Shown here: positions 23,119-30,671 of the stretch, in pieces | How the letters are laid out: every line of letters begins with the position of its first letter | Numbering within the stretch: the stretch's first letter is position 1 | Assembly (NCBI GenBank): GCA_903857865.1 | Contig: CAIOGO010000016.1 | Coordinates: 4,081-68,080 of the forward strand | Origin: an uncultured bacterium | Lineage (GTDB): Bacteria > Bipolaricaulota > Bipolaricaulia > UBA7950 > UBA9294 | DNA length: 64,000 nucleotides | Direction: 5' to 3' | Notes under the pieces: model-generated | The model's database searches: none | What the model was told of the DNA's origin: nothing | Seen by the model: the letters and a program-made list of their open reading frames with translations, nothing else | Position numbers and translations under genes: made by a program

Positions 23119-24219
23119 ATGGACAAGACAGGCATCGAGGTCAAGCGCGTCGCGCCGTTGCGCGTGCTCGCGACGCTACGCCGAGTGACGGGCCAGGAAG
23201 AGATCCTGGAGGCGATCGCCGAACTGCGGTCGCAGGTGGCCGACGTCCTTGCAGGTCCGCCGATGGCGCTCCGGCTCGGGTTCCCACGCGATGGCAAGGT
23301 GGACGTGGAGATCGCGTTCCCAATCGCGCGGGCGGTGAAGCGGAAAGGCTTCGTGTTGAAGGTACTGCCAGCTCTGCCCATGTTCTCCCTCACGCACGTC
23401 GGGCCGGTCGTCGGAGGACCCGACGGGACGAACTTGATCGATACCCGCAAGAAACTCGTCCAGTTCGTCGGAGAGCGGAGCATTCTCGTGGGCGATGACC
23501 CCGAGAGGTTCTTGTACAACGAAGGCGCGGAGACGCACGGAGGCCACAGCGACGAGTATGTCACGGAGGTCCAGTACTCGTACCACATGCCGATGTGGCT
23601 CGAGGCGCTGGATGAGGGGACGGCGCGCTTCGCCGGCCCCGAGGCTGCGCGCCGAGTCATGGCCGGCAGCGAAGGTCTTGCCGAGGCGCTCGATGGGCCG
23701 CGTGCGGTGGCGTGGATTCCCGGGGCGATGGAGCGTCTCGATCGCGAGGTCACGGACGAGAGAGCGCGGGCGTGCATCATGAACGGCTGCGCGCACCACT
23801 ACATCGTACAGAGTGGGATGATCGTCGAGGCCGCGTTCAAGGAAGTCGGTAGAGACCTGCGCAGCCTGGTGGCGAAGATCACGAGTGAGAAGCTGCTCGG
23901 GAGCAAGTACTGGATCGACGAATCCGGTCCCCAGCCGCTGCTCATGATCTTGCGTCGCCCGGCGCGGCCGGAGGAGTACGAGAAGGCGACGACGCCGGCC
24001 GAGAAGCGGTACGAGGCCTGCTTCTGCCCGCTCGTGCGCGACGCGATTCGCGAGGGACGCGAGATCTCGCGCACCTTCTGTCACTGCTCCGGCGGCTGGT
24101 ACGCGCAGGAGTGGGCCATCGTGTTTGGCGAGACGCCCGAGGTGCGCCTGGTCGAGACGATGCTCGAAGGCAGAGACGCGTGCCTCTTCGCCGTCGTCAT
24201 TCCGGACGGGTGGTTGTAG
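23119..24219 (+). CDS. GyrI-like domain fused to a Cys-rich C-terminal domain
   Basis: A 366-residue protein. Residues about 5-160 form a GyrI-like small-molecule-binding fold: VKRVAPLRVLATLRRVTGQEEI, ALRLGFPRD, MFSLTHVGPVVGG and TEVQYSYHMPMW. The middle helical segment (IMNGCAHHYIVQSG) leads to a C-terminal domain with YEACFCPLVRDAIREGREISRTFCHCSGGWYAQEWAIVFGE; four Cys and a His in the CxC...CxC arrangement could bind a metal or be catalytic, as in L-2-amino-thiazoline-4-carboxylate-hydrolase-like or DUF6144-like proteins, an uncertain match. GyrI-like domains bind toxic cationic or aromatic compounds, so a sensing or detoxifying role is plausible. ATG 23119 follows GGAGGGAGACG. Confidence 0.72.
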   Translation: MDKTGIEVKRVAPLRVLATLRRVTGQEEILEAIAELRSQVADVLAGPPMALRLGFPRDGKVDVEIAFPIARAVKRKGFVLKVLPALPMFSLTHVGPVVGGPDGTNLIDTRKKLVQFVGERSILVGDDPERFLYNEGAETHGGHSDEYVTEVQYSYHMPMWLEALDEGTARFAGPEAARRVMAGSEGLAEALDGPRAVAWIPGAMERLDREVTDERARACIMNGCAHHYIVQSGMIVEAAFKEVGRDLRSLVAKITSEKLLGSKYWIDESGPQPLLMILRRPARPEEYEKATTPAEKRYEACFCPLVRDAIREGREISRTFCHCSGGWYAQEWAIVFGETPEVRLVETMLEGRDACLFAVVIPDGWL

Positions 24220-24221
24220 GC

Positions 24222-24540
24222 GGACGCGGGACGGGGGCTGTGTCGCCGGCTTCGCGCTCGGCCGCCCGCACCCGCCGCTCGATCTCTTCCGCGACGTCGT
24301 CGCCAGCCTTGCCGTTCGCCCGGCGTGGCGCCGCCGCGGTCTCGGCCTCGCACTGCTTCGGAACGCGCTCGGGGAGTTCTACCGGCGCGGTTGCGGCTCG
24401 GTCGAGCTGCTTGTCGACAGCGACAGCCTGACCGGCGCCCTCCGTCTCTACGAGCGCGCCGGCATGCGCGCGTTCCAGACTCAGCTCATCTACGAGAAGG
24501 AGCTCTGCCCGGGCGTGGACATCACGGCACGGACGCAGCC
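24222..24540 (+). pseudogene. C-terminal fragment of a GNAT acetyltransferase
   Basis: Just after the previous stop, in one frame, DNA codes GGCVAGFALGRPHPPLDLF, then VRPAWRRRGLGLALLRNAL (acetyl-CoA motif), GCGSVELLVDSDSLTGALRLYERAGMRA and LIYEKELCPG, the C-terminal half of a two-domain GNAT. No start codon or ribosome site precedes it and the N-terminal part is gone. The frame stays open to 24634, past the RR promoter, so the end is not defined by a stop. Likely a remnant left after deletion. Confidence 0.7.
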
Positions 24541-24599
24541 GACGCGAGCGTCCTACGAGATACCGTGTGGGTGGAAGAACGCCTTCGGTAGGACTGCGC

Positions 24600-24632
24600 C
24601 TTCATCTCGCCTTCATGTCGAACGGCTAGGAT
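24600..24632 (+). promoter_or_regulatory. Response-regulator promoter with tandem CTTCAT repeats
   Basis: CTTCAT occurs at 24600-24605 and 24611-24616, an 11-base period, followed 10 bases later by TAGGAT (24627-24632) as a -10 element. Direct repeats with one helical turn between, in place of a -35 box, are the classic binding site of an OmpR/PhoB-type regulator. The same layout is found at 26737-26769, so the regulator at 24657 very probably binds both. Confidence 0.75.
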
Positions 24633-24656
24633 GATTCCCGGAAGAGGGAGTCCCTT

Positions 24657-25346
24657 ATGCGCGTGTTGGTCGTTGAGGACGAGCACAAGATCTCCGCCTA
24701 CGTCAAGCGCGGTCTTGAGGAGGCAGGCTACGCGGTGGACGCGGTCTTCACCGGACCTGAGGCACTGGAGTGGGCCGACGCGGCACCCTACGACGCGATC
24801 GTCCTCGACATCCTGCTGCCGGGGATGGATGGCCTGAGCGTCTGTCGCGAGTTTCGCCGGAGAGGCATGCGAGCGCCGGTTCTGATGCTCACCGCCCGCG
24901 ACACGATTGACGACCGTGTTGCGGGGTTGGACTCCGGGGCCGATGACTACCTGGTCAAGCCATTCGCCATGCGGGAGCTCTTGGCTCGTGTGCGCGCGCT
25001 CGCGCGCCGGGCGGGCGACCAACCGAGGACTACCACGCTCCGGGTGGCGGACTTGACGATGGACACGCTGACCCGTCGGGTTCGACGCGGCCATCGAATG
25101 ATCCAGCTGACGGCCAAGGAGTACGCCGTGCTGGAGTGCTTGATGCGGGGGCCGGAACGCGTCCTCACTCGATCGATGATTGCCGAGCACGTTTGGAGCT
25201 ACGCCGCGGTCAACCAGTCCAACGTGGTAGACGTCTACATCCGCAACCTACGGCGCAAGATCGACGACCCCTCCGATCTGAAACTGATCCACACCGTCCG
25301 TGGTGCTGGCTATCGTCTGTCGCCAGGCGAAGAGGAGAACGGATGA
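24657..25346 (+). CDS. OmpR-family two-component response regulator
   Basis: A 229-residue response regulator. The receiver domain (1-118) carries acidic VVEDEHK at the start, phospho-acceptor D51 in VLDILLPGMDG, the Thr of LMLTARD and K-P in DDYLVKPFA. Residues about 125-225 are a winged helix-turn-helix: LTAKEYAVLECLMR and ...VVDVYIRNLRRKIDDPSDLKLIHTVRGAGYRL. ATG 24657 lies behind GGGAG. Its stop overlaps the start of the kinase gene by 4 bases (ATGA), so the two are one operon and translationally coupled. It is probably autoregulated through the CTTCAT repeats just upstream. Confidence 0.95.
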   Translation: MRVLVVEDEHKISAYVKRGLEEAGYAVDAVFTGPEALEWADAAPYDAIVLDILLPGMDGLSVCREFRRRGMRAPVLMLTARDTIDDRVAGLDSGADDYLVKPFAMRELLARVRALARRAGDQPRTTTLRVADLTMDTLTRRVRRGHRMIQLTAKEYAVLECLMRGPERVLTRSMIAEHVWSYAAVNQSNVVDVYIRNLRRKIDDPSDLKLIHTVRGAGYRLSPGEEENG

Positions 25347-26719
25347 CCCTACGTCTACGCTTTGCCCTGTGGGTGAGTGGCCTATTGCTGGCGATCATGG
25401 CAGTTTATGGCGCCATGGTGTACCTGGACTTGGCACGGGGACTCGCGGCCTCGATCGACGATTCCCTGCGCCTCGGTGCCTCCCAGGCGGCTGAGACGCT
25501 GAATCTGGAGGACGGCGTCGCGGAACTGCCGAGCACTCTACCGGAAAGCGCCGACGCGGCAGACCTGCGTGAGCGCGGCCTGACGGTCCGCATACTGGGT
25601 CCCCGGGGGGGCGTGCTGGAAGCGTCCGGTCCGTATCGTGAGTTGACGATCTCCCCGGACAGCTTGGCCAGAGCACTCAACGGGCAGCCCGTGTTCTCGA
25701 CCCTGGCCGACCCGTCGGGGGGCGACCCGGTGCGCGTGTACACACTTCCCGTCTCGGAAAACGGACGACTCCTCGGCTTCATGCAGGCCGCGGAGTCTCT
25801 CGGGGGTGTCCGCGACACACTTGCCCGGCTGCTCGTATCGCTGTTGCTCGGCGGCCCGCTGTTGGCCGCGCTGGCCGGGATCGGCGGGTACTTCCTCGTG
25901 GCACGCGCCCTGTCGCCCATCGACAAGATCACCCGGACGGCGGGCCGTATCTCTGCACAGGACCTCTCCTCTCGGTTGAACCTCCCCCGCACGGACGACG
26001 AGGTGGGCCGGCTGGCCGCGACGTTCGACGAGATGCTGAGCCGGTTGGACAGCGCCTTCCAGCGCGAGCGGCAGTTCACGGCCGATGCTTCGCACGAGCT
26101 GCGGACGCCCCTGGCCGCCATGGGCACCATTCTCAGCGTCGTGAGAGAGCAACGGCGCACGTCGGAAGAATACGAACAAGCCTTGAGCGACATCGCCGAA
26201 GAGAGCGACCGCCTTCGGGCCCTAACGGAAGACCTGCTACAGTTGGCGCGTGGCGATTTGGGCCGACCCAACGTTCATGTGCCCGTAGACCTATCGGCAC
26301 TGCTGAACGATGTATCCGATGCGATGCGCCCGCTGGCTGAAGCGAAGGGCTTGACTCTCCTGTGCCTTGCGGCAACGGGACTGATCATCGAGGGAGACTC
26401 CGACAACCTGATCCGTCTGTTCGTCAACCTCTTGGACAACGCGATCAAGTACACCGTGCACGGTATGGTCACTCTCGCAGCGGAGCGGGATCCCGCCGGT
26501 GTGGCCGTGACAGTCGCCGACACCGGTCCAGGCATCTCCCCCGAGCACCTACCGCATATCTTCGACCGCTTCTATCGTGTGGACACGGCCCGCTCCGGCC
26601 GTGGCTCCGGCCTCGGGCTGGCGATTGCGCGCGAGATCGTCTCAGCCCACGGTGGGACGATCGGTGCACACACCAATCTGGGGCAGGGTACGACGCTCGT
26701 GGTCCATCTCCCGGGGTGA
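25343..26719 (+). CDS. Sensor histidine kinase (HAMP-HisKA-HATPase)
   Basis: A 458-residue membrane kinase. TM1 is near residues 8-30 (FALWVSGLLLAIMAVYGAMVY), a periplasmic loop of about 120 residues follows, and TM2 is near 160-182 (LLLGGPLLAALAGIGGYFLVA). HAMP is at 183-235 (ARALSPIDKITRTAGRI). The H-box FTADASHELRTPLA has phospho-His H251. N, G1 and G2 boxes are seen as NLLDNAIKY, DTGPGISPEH, FDRFYR and GSGLGLAI. Its sensor domain has no recognised fold. The signal is unknown; position next to a PepSY gene and an ABC exporter suggests cell-envelope or metal/antimicrobial stress. Confidence 0.93.
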   Translation: MTLRLRFALWVSGLLLAIMAVYGAMVYLDLARGLAASIDDSLRLGASQAAETLNLEDGVAELPSTLPESADAADLRERGLTVRILGPRGGVLEASGPYRELTISPDSLARALNGQPVFSTLADPSGGDPVRVYTLPVSENGRLLGFMQAAESLGGVRDTLARLLVSLLLGGPLLAALAGIGGYFLVARALSPIDKITRTAGRISAQDLSSRLNLPRTDDEVGRLAATFDEMLSRLDSAFQRERQFTADASHELRTPLAAMGTILSVVREQRRTSEEYEQALSDIAEESDRLRALTEDLLQLARGDLGRPNVHVPVDLSALLNDVSDAMRPLAEAKGLTLLCLAATGLIIEGDSDNLIRLFVNLLDNAIKYTVHGMVTLAAERDPAGVAVTVADTGPGISPEHLPHIFDRFYRVDTARSGRGSGLGLAIAREIVSAHGGTIGAHTNLGQGTTLVVHLPG

Positions 26720-26736
26720 AGAAACCCGCGGGTCCA

Positions 26737-26769
26737 TTTCACGATGGTTTCATCTCCAGGGTCTAGGAT
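26737..26769 (+). promoter_or_regulatory. PepSY-gene promoter with the same tandem repeat site
   Basis: TTTCAC (26737-26742) and TTTCAT (26748-26753) are 11 bases apart; TAGGAT (26764-26769) follows after exactly 10 bases. The arrangement matches the response-regulator promoter (CTTCAT/CTTCAT, 10-base gap, TAGGAT). It implies that the adjacent two-component system drives the PepSY gene and perhaps the genes after it. The leader to 26901 would be about 125 bases and contains GC-rich hairpin candidates (GGGGCC...GGCCCC, near 26797-26813). Confidence 0.7.
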
Positions 26770-26900
26770 CGTGTTGCGGCAAGTGATGAAACAATAGGGG
26801 CCACGGGGCCCCATGGCCGACACGTGGGTGGGCAGTACAGAACGTGCGGTGCGCCAAGGCTCTGTGCCTTACGTGCACCCAAGAGAGGAGATGAGGACGT

Positions 26901-27380
26901 ATGGGGATCATCGGTAGTCTCATGGCTCTGGCAGTATCGGCTTTGCTCATCGTTGGCGGATTGGTGGGTCCGAGCGTTGGAGTGGCGTCGGGGTCGCTGC
27001 AGTCGTCTCCCCGCGCAGCCCAGGCGCAGTCTGTCCCGACGAGCGTTTCGATCAACACCGAAGCGCTAGGAGTGCGGGCGGAAGCGAACGGCGCGGACAT
27101 GGATGCTGTTGAGGACGGTGACCAGGGCGGGCCGGACGGCGCGGCGGACATGGAGGACGCGGACGACGTTCAGGACGCCGCTCCCAGCGGGACGCCGGCG
27201 ATCAGCGCCGACACGGCAAAGCAGGCCGCGGAGGCTCATCTGGGCGCAGGCTCGGCCTCGAAGGTTGAACTAGACGACGAGGACGGGCAACTAGTCTACA
27301 GCGTCGAGATCGGGTCGACTGACGTGAAGGTCGACGCCACGACCGGCGCGGTGCTCAAGACGGAGGACGGCGCCGACTAG
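26901..27380 (+). CDS. Secreted PepSY-domain protein
   Basis: A 159-residue protein with a signal peptide or N-terminal anchor (IIGSLMALAVSALLIVGGLVG), a long acidic, Asp/Glu/Ala-rich linker (about 55-95, EDGDQGGPDGAADMEDADD) and a PepSY domain at about 100-157: ISADTAKQAAEAHLG, VELDDEDGQLVYSVEIGSTDVKVDATTGAVL. PepSY domains inhibit or regulate peptidases, or act in metal or envelope sensing. ATG 26901 has GAGGAGATGAGG upstream. A strong hairpin follows (27399-27438), making this probably a single-gene transcript driven by the response regulator. Confidence 0.88.
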   Translation: MGIIGSLMALAVSALLIVGGLVGPSVGVASGSLQSSPRAAQAQSVPTSVSINTEALGVRAEANGADMDAVEDGDQGGPDGAADMEDADDVQDAAPSGTPAISADTAKQAAEAHLGAGSASKVELDDEDGQLVYSVEIGSTDVKVDATTGAVLKTEDGAD

Positions 27381-27398
27381 GCGCACGCGTAGCCTCGC

Positions 27399-27438
27399 AT
27401 GGGTCCGGTGCCCAGAGGATCACGGGTGCCGGACCCAT
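27399..27438 (+). terminator. Strong hairpin after the PepSY gene
   Basis: ATGGGTCCGG (27399-27408) pairs with CCGGACCCAT (27429-27438); inside this the CCC/GGG bases continue the stem after a two-base mismatch. No long T run follows. It lies between the PepSY stop and the next gene and is a good candidate for termination or mRNA 3'-end protection. Confidence 0.6.
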
Positions 27439-27467
27439 CACATCTGCGGGTCCCGTGGGTGATACGT

Positions 27468-28097
27468 ATGAACAAGAAAGTCATGGTCGTCGTCTGCCTC
27501 ACGCTCGTGGCGTTGGTTGTGCTGGGTCTGTACTCGTTCGGTCCCTGGAGGCAGGGCCAGCGGCCTGGGAAGAGCAACCTCGCGGCTACGAGGTATCCTG
27601 TCTCGGTGAAGCCGACGCCGGAACCTGCTGCCCCTGCGAGCGCCGGCGGACTTGAGCTGGCCGGCTATCACAATCGCGACGTGAAAGAGAACTACTATTC
27701 GGTTCGAGTTCCTCAGGGATGGCAGGTCCAAGCCGGCAAGGTCCTCGGCAGCTACAGCCTCTCGTTCGCCGGCGGATCGGGCACGATCGAGTTGATGGAT
27801 GTGCCGGACAATAGCACGCTGGCGCTGTACGCCCTCAGTCAGGAGGAGCCCCGTCTGAAGAAGACGCTCGCGGAGTACCAGCGCCTGGACTACCGGAAGA
27901 TCGAAGTCGACGGGAACGAAGCACACCAACTCGTCTTCGATTCGCAGTCGGATGCCGGGGGCGTCCGAACCGTCCGGACGTACATCGCTGGCCAGGATTG
28001 CGCCGCCGTCGTGACTCTCGCTGCGCCGCTGGACGCATACGCCGGGGTGCAAGCGGCCTTCTCGGATGTGCTTGCCGCTTTCCATTGGGAGAATTGA
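27468..28097 (+). CDS. Membrane-anchored or secreted protein, PsbP/DcrB-like
   Basis: A 209-residue protein: an N-terminal membrane segment (VMVVVCLTLVALVVLGLYSF), a Pro-rich linker (PVSVKPTPEPAAPAS), then a domain of strands and helices including NYYSVRVPQGWQVQAGK, GSGTIELMDVPDN, GNEAHQLVFDSQSDAG and a terminal FSDVLAAFHWEN. The layout (short strand VRVPxGW, later S-F-x-W) is that of PsbP/DcrB-like proteins found in envelopes. No strong ribosome site; ATG 27468 is the first candidate that places the hydrophobic segment at the N-terminus. Likely an extracytoplasmic partner of the ABC transporter nearby. Confidence 0.65.
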   Translation: MNKKVMVVVCLTLVALVVLGLYSFGPWRQGQRPGKSNLAATRYPVSVKPTPEPAAPASAGGLELAGYHNRDVKENYYSVRVPQGWQVQAGKVLGSYSLSFAGGSGTIELMDVPDNSTLALYALSQEEPRLKKTLAEYQRLDYRKIEVDGNEAHQLVFDSQSDAGGVRTVRTYIAGQDCAAVVTLAAPLDAYAGVQAAFSDVLAAFHWEN

Positions 28098-28101
28098 CAA
28101 C

Positions 28102-28299
28102 ATGAGACGCATCTTCGGTTTCCTGTCTCTCGCTGCGCTCGGCCTCGGGGTCTACCTGAAAGTGGCCTACGACGTGCCCGACAGCCAAGAGACCCTCAAC
28201 TTCTTCGTGAGCGGCTTCCTGATGATCATCGGGGGGGCCGGGCTTCTCATCAATCTCCTCTGGAAACCAACGGGGGTAGCCCCGAAGGATAAGGAATAG
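28102..28299 (+). CDS. Small two-helix membrane protein
   Basis: A 65-residue protein: helix 1 at about 5-22 (FGFLSLAALGLGVYL) and helix 2 at about 34-55 (FFVSGFLMIIGGAGLLINLLW) with a short acidic loop. It ends in a charged tail (PKDKE). It starts 4 bases after the stop of the previous gene, and the ABC ATPase gene begins 2 bases after its own stop, so it belongs to the operon. Small proteins of this type often accompany ABC-2 exporters; function unknown. Confidence 0.72.
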   Translation: MRRIFGFLSLAALGLGVYLKVAYDVPDSQETLNFFVSGFLMIIGGAGLLINLLWKPTGVAPKDKE

Positions 28300-28301
28300 C
28301 G

Positions 28302-29309
28302 ATGCCTGCGGCGATCCAAGTGGACCGATTGAGCAAGTCGTACGGCCCGACGCGGGCCGTCGTGGACCTGTCGTTTGTGGTCGAGGAGGGCGAATTCCTT
28401 GGGTTCCTTGGGCCGAACGGCGCTGGCAAGACGACGACGATTCGCATCCTCACGGGCATCCTCCGGCCGGATGGGGGGCGGGGCGAGGTCGGAGGTCTCG
28501 ATCTCTGCCACCGGGAAGCGATCGCGCGGGAGATCGGCGTCGTCCCCGAGAGCCGCGGGTTTTACGACTGGATGACGGCTTCCGAGTACCTCACCTTCTT
28601 CGCTCGCGCGTACCGCCACGGAAAGCCTGCGGAGCCCAAGGTCGTCGACTCGCTGTTGGAGCAGGTGGATCTAGCGCGCAGCCGACACACTCGAGTGGGC
28701 ACCTTCTCCCGGGGGATGAAGCAACGGCTCGGCCTTGCCCGGGCGCTGGTGAATCGGCCGCGGATTCTCTTTCTCGACGAGCCGACCCTGGGCCTTGACC
28801 CGCAGGGGCAGCAGGACATCAAGAACCTGCTGCGCCATCTGAACTCGGACGGAGTGACCGTCTTTCTCTCGTCGCACCTCCTCTCCGAGGTGGCCGAGCT
28901 GTGCTCGCGAATTGTAGTCATCGACCGAGGTCGGCTGGTGGGCGAGGGAACACTGGATGGCCTGAGGCGGAAGGCCGGACTCAAGACCGGGTGGCACGTA
29001 CGTGTAGCGGGGGGCCGCACGGCTCTCGAATCCGCGTGGCCCGGCGCGCAGATCACCGCACTCCCCGGCGTTCTCCCTGAGGCAGAGGGGCTCTTCCTCG
29101 GCGACCGAGCCGAGGCCAATCGCTTCCTTGACGACCTGCGCGCGTGCCGACTAGAGGTGCTCAAGTTCACCGCCAGTGGCCAAAACCTCGAAGAGATCTT
29201 CCTGGCGCTGACCCGGCGGGAAGAGAGCGACGTGCCCCGCGATCCCGCGAACGACCGGTCCGCGGCCCCCGGGAAGGGGAGCACGCGGCAGACAGGAGGC
29301 AGTCGATGA
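28302..29309 (+). CDS. ABC transporter ATP-binding protein
   Basis: A 335-residue ATPase. Walker A GPNGAGKTT is near residue 41, the Q-loop region leads to GVVPESRGFYDWMT, the signature is TFSRGMKQRLGLARAL (S-R-G-M-K-Q variant of LSGGQ), Walker B is RILFLDEPTLGLDP and the H-loop is TVFLSSHLLSE. The extra ~90 residues after the core (GTLDGLRRKAGL... and a C-terminal domain ending LEEIFLALTRREESD) are typical of drug- or bacteriocin-type ABC-2 exporters. It energises the membrane protein encoded next; the two genes overlap by 4 bases (ATGA). Confidence 0.92.
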   Translation: MPAAIQVDRLSKSYGPTRAVVDLSFVVEEGEFLGFLGPNGAGKTTTIRILTGILRPDGGRGEVGGLDLCHREAIAREIGVVPESRGFYDWMTASEYLTFFARAYRHGKPAEPKVVDSLLEQVDLARSRHTRVGTFSRGMKQRLGLARALVNRPRILFLDEPTLGLDPQGQQDIKNLLRHLNSDGVTVFLSSHLLSEVAELCSRIVVIDRGRLVGEGTLDGLRRKAGLKTGWHVRVAGGRTALESAWPGAQITALPGVLPEAEGLFLGDRAEANRFLDDLRACRLEVLKFTASGQNLEEIFLALTRREESDVPRDPANDRSAAPGKGSTRQTGGSR

Positions 29310-30079
29310 TCCGACTCATCTGGGCCAAGGAGGTCCGCGCCGAACTCTACACGTGGCGGAGCGCCCTGTGGTTGCTCCTCGCCTCCCTCATATTCAGCTT
29401 CACGAGCTACCTGCTGCTGACGAACAAAGAACTGACTCTGCTGGATCAGACGGAGCTCTTGTGGCTGCTCGGGAAGATCATCGTCGGCACGGCGCTGTTG
29501 ATGGTGACGATCGACGCCTCGTCCATCCTCACGTCCGAGTTTGAACACCACACGGCCGAGAGCCTGTTCATTGCCCCCATCCGACTGAGAGACCTCGTGA
29601 TCGGCAAGTTCCTGGCATCGCTGACCCTGTGGGGAGCCCTGTACGTCGTCGCGGTCCCCTACATGATCGTGGCCGCGGCCGGGACTAGGCTGGCACCGGC
29701 CTTTCTCGGCTATGTGGCCCTTCTTGGGACCCTTGGCGTGGCGGCGATGGTTCTCCTCGCGCTCGGAATCGCGTTCTTGTTCCGTTCGAGCAAGAACGCC
29801 CTCACGACGACGCTCGTCGTCCTCCTCGGTCTGACCGTGCCCGCTCTGTTCACCTCCGCGCTGAAATCGGGCTTCGTCGCTCGGGTGTTCGAGCGGATCA
29901 ACCCAGTGGATAGCATCTTCGCCGCGCTGGACAACGTCCTGGTTGACTACCAGCTGTCGCCCTTGCAGAACGGCCGGTTCCTCCTGCCGCTGGCGGGATT
30001 CCTCGTGGCAGCGTTTGCCTTCGCCGTCTTCGCGGCCCGGCGCTTCGAACGCCAGGGGATCGTCAGGAGCGCATCATGA
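29306..30079 (+). CDS. ABC-2-type transporter permease
   Basis: A 257-residue membrane protein with about six helices: near residues 20-40 (WLLLASLIFSFTSYLLL), 55-75 (LWLLGKIIVGTALLMVTI), 105-125, 135-160 (FLGYVALLGTLGVAAMVLLALGIAFLF), 168-190 and 225-245 (FLLPLAGFLVAAFAFAVFA). It begins MIRLIWAKEVRAELYTWRSAL, an amphipathic start usual for ABC-2 permeases, and contains the EFEHHTAESLFIAPIRLRDLVIGK loop between helices 2 and 3. It overlaps the ATPase gene (ATGA, 29306-29309) and the next gene (30076-30079). Substrate unknown. Confidence 0.88.
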   Translation: MIRLIWAKEVRAELYTWRSALWLLLASLIFSFTSYLLLTNKELTLLDQTELLWLLGKIIVGTALLMVTIDASSILTSEFEHHTAESLFIAPIRLRDLVIGKFLASLTLWGALYVVAVPYMIVAAAGTRLAPAFLGYVALLGTLGVAAMVLLALGIAFLFRSSKNALTTTLVVLLGLTVPALFTSALKSGFVARVFERINPVDSIFAALDNVLVDYQLSPLQNGRFLLPLAGFLVAAFAFAVFAARRFERQGIVRSAS

Positions 30080-30606
30080 CCCAGCGCCTCGTCATCCTAT
30101 GGGCGGTACTTCTGGCTGCGAGTGCAAGCTGCGTCGCGGCCGCGTCGGCCGGCGCCCCGTTGGTCCTGGGGATCGCGTCGGCGCAGACGCTCAACGGAGT
30201 CGCTGGAGACTACGTGACGGTCGCGGCGCGGATCGAGAACACGAGCGACCAAGCGGTGAGCGACGTGACGACGTACCTGTCGCTCGTGAACACCGCGGAC
30301 AAGTTGCCTGTTGATCTGGAGGATTGGAGCGCGGAGAAGGGTCTGTACGTCGGCGTGATCGAGCCCAGCCAGGCCCTGCCGCTCGATTGGAGAATCCACT
30401 TCGTCAAACCCGGGCGCTTCGCTCTGACCGTGGTGGCCCTCGTGGCTGGGCGGGAAATGCCGACGGTCAGCCCCGTAGTCTACTTTCAGGTCGAGCCGAG
30501 GAACAGCCTGGACCCGGGGCACATCCTGCCGGTCGCGTTGGGCATGCCGGTTGTCCTGGGTCTCCTACTGTTGCTGCTCAACTACCGCCGGCGAACTCGC
30601 CCATAG
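30076..30606 (+). CDS. Membrane-anchored extracytoplasmic protein (CARDB/NEW3-like fold)
   Basis: A 176-residue protein with a cleavable-looking signal (residues 1-24, LVILWAVLLAASASCVAA), a beta-sandwich domain (TLNGVAGDYVTVAARIENTSDQAVSDVTTYLSLV, then PLDWRIHFVKPGRFALTVVALVAG) and one C-terminal transmembrane helix with an arginine-rich end (LPVALGMPVVLGLLLLLLNYRRRTRP). The N-T-S-D-x-x-x-x-D-V pattern is that of Ig-like CARDB/NEW3 domains. It overlaps the permease gene by 4 bases, so it is part of the exporter operon. A duplicated end of this gene is found at 32713-32970. Confidence 0.75.
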   Translation: MTQRLVILWAVLLAASASCVAAASAGAPLVLGIASAQTLNGVAGDYVTVAARIENTSDQAVSDVTTYLSLVNTADKLPVDLEDWSAEKGLYVGVIEPSQALPLDWRIHFVKPGRFALTVVALVAGREMPTVSPVVYFQVEPRNSLDPGHILPVALGMPVVLGLLLLLLNYRRRTRP

Positions 30607-30671
30607 AGCGCACACCGAGTTGCAGGATCGTCGCAGCGGGCGGAACAGGGTCTAGGACGAACGGAGGGAAC

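Noticed and set aside
26777-26900. Riboswitch or attenuator in the PepSY leader
   Set aside because: GC-rich pairing exists (GGGGCC/GGCCCC) but no known riboswitch core or attenuator with T-run was recognised.
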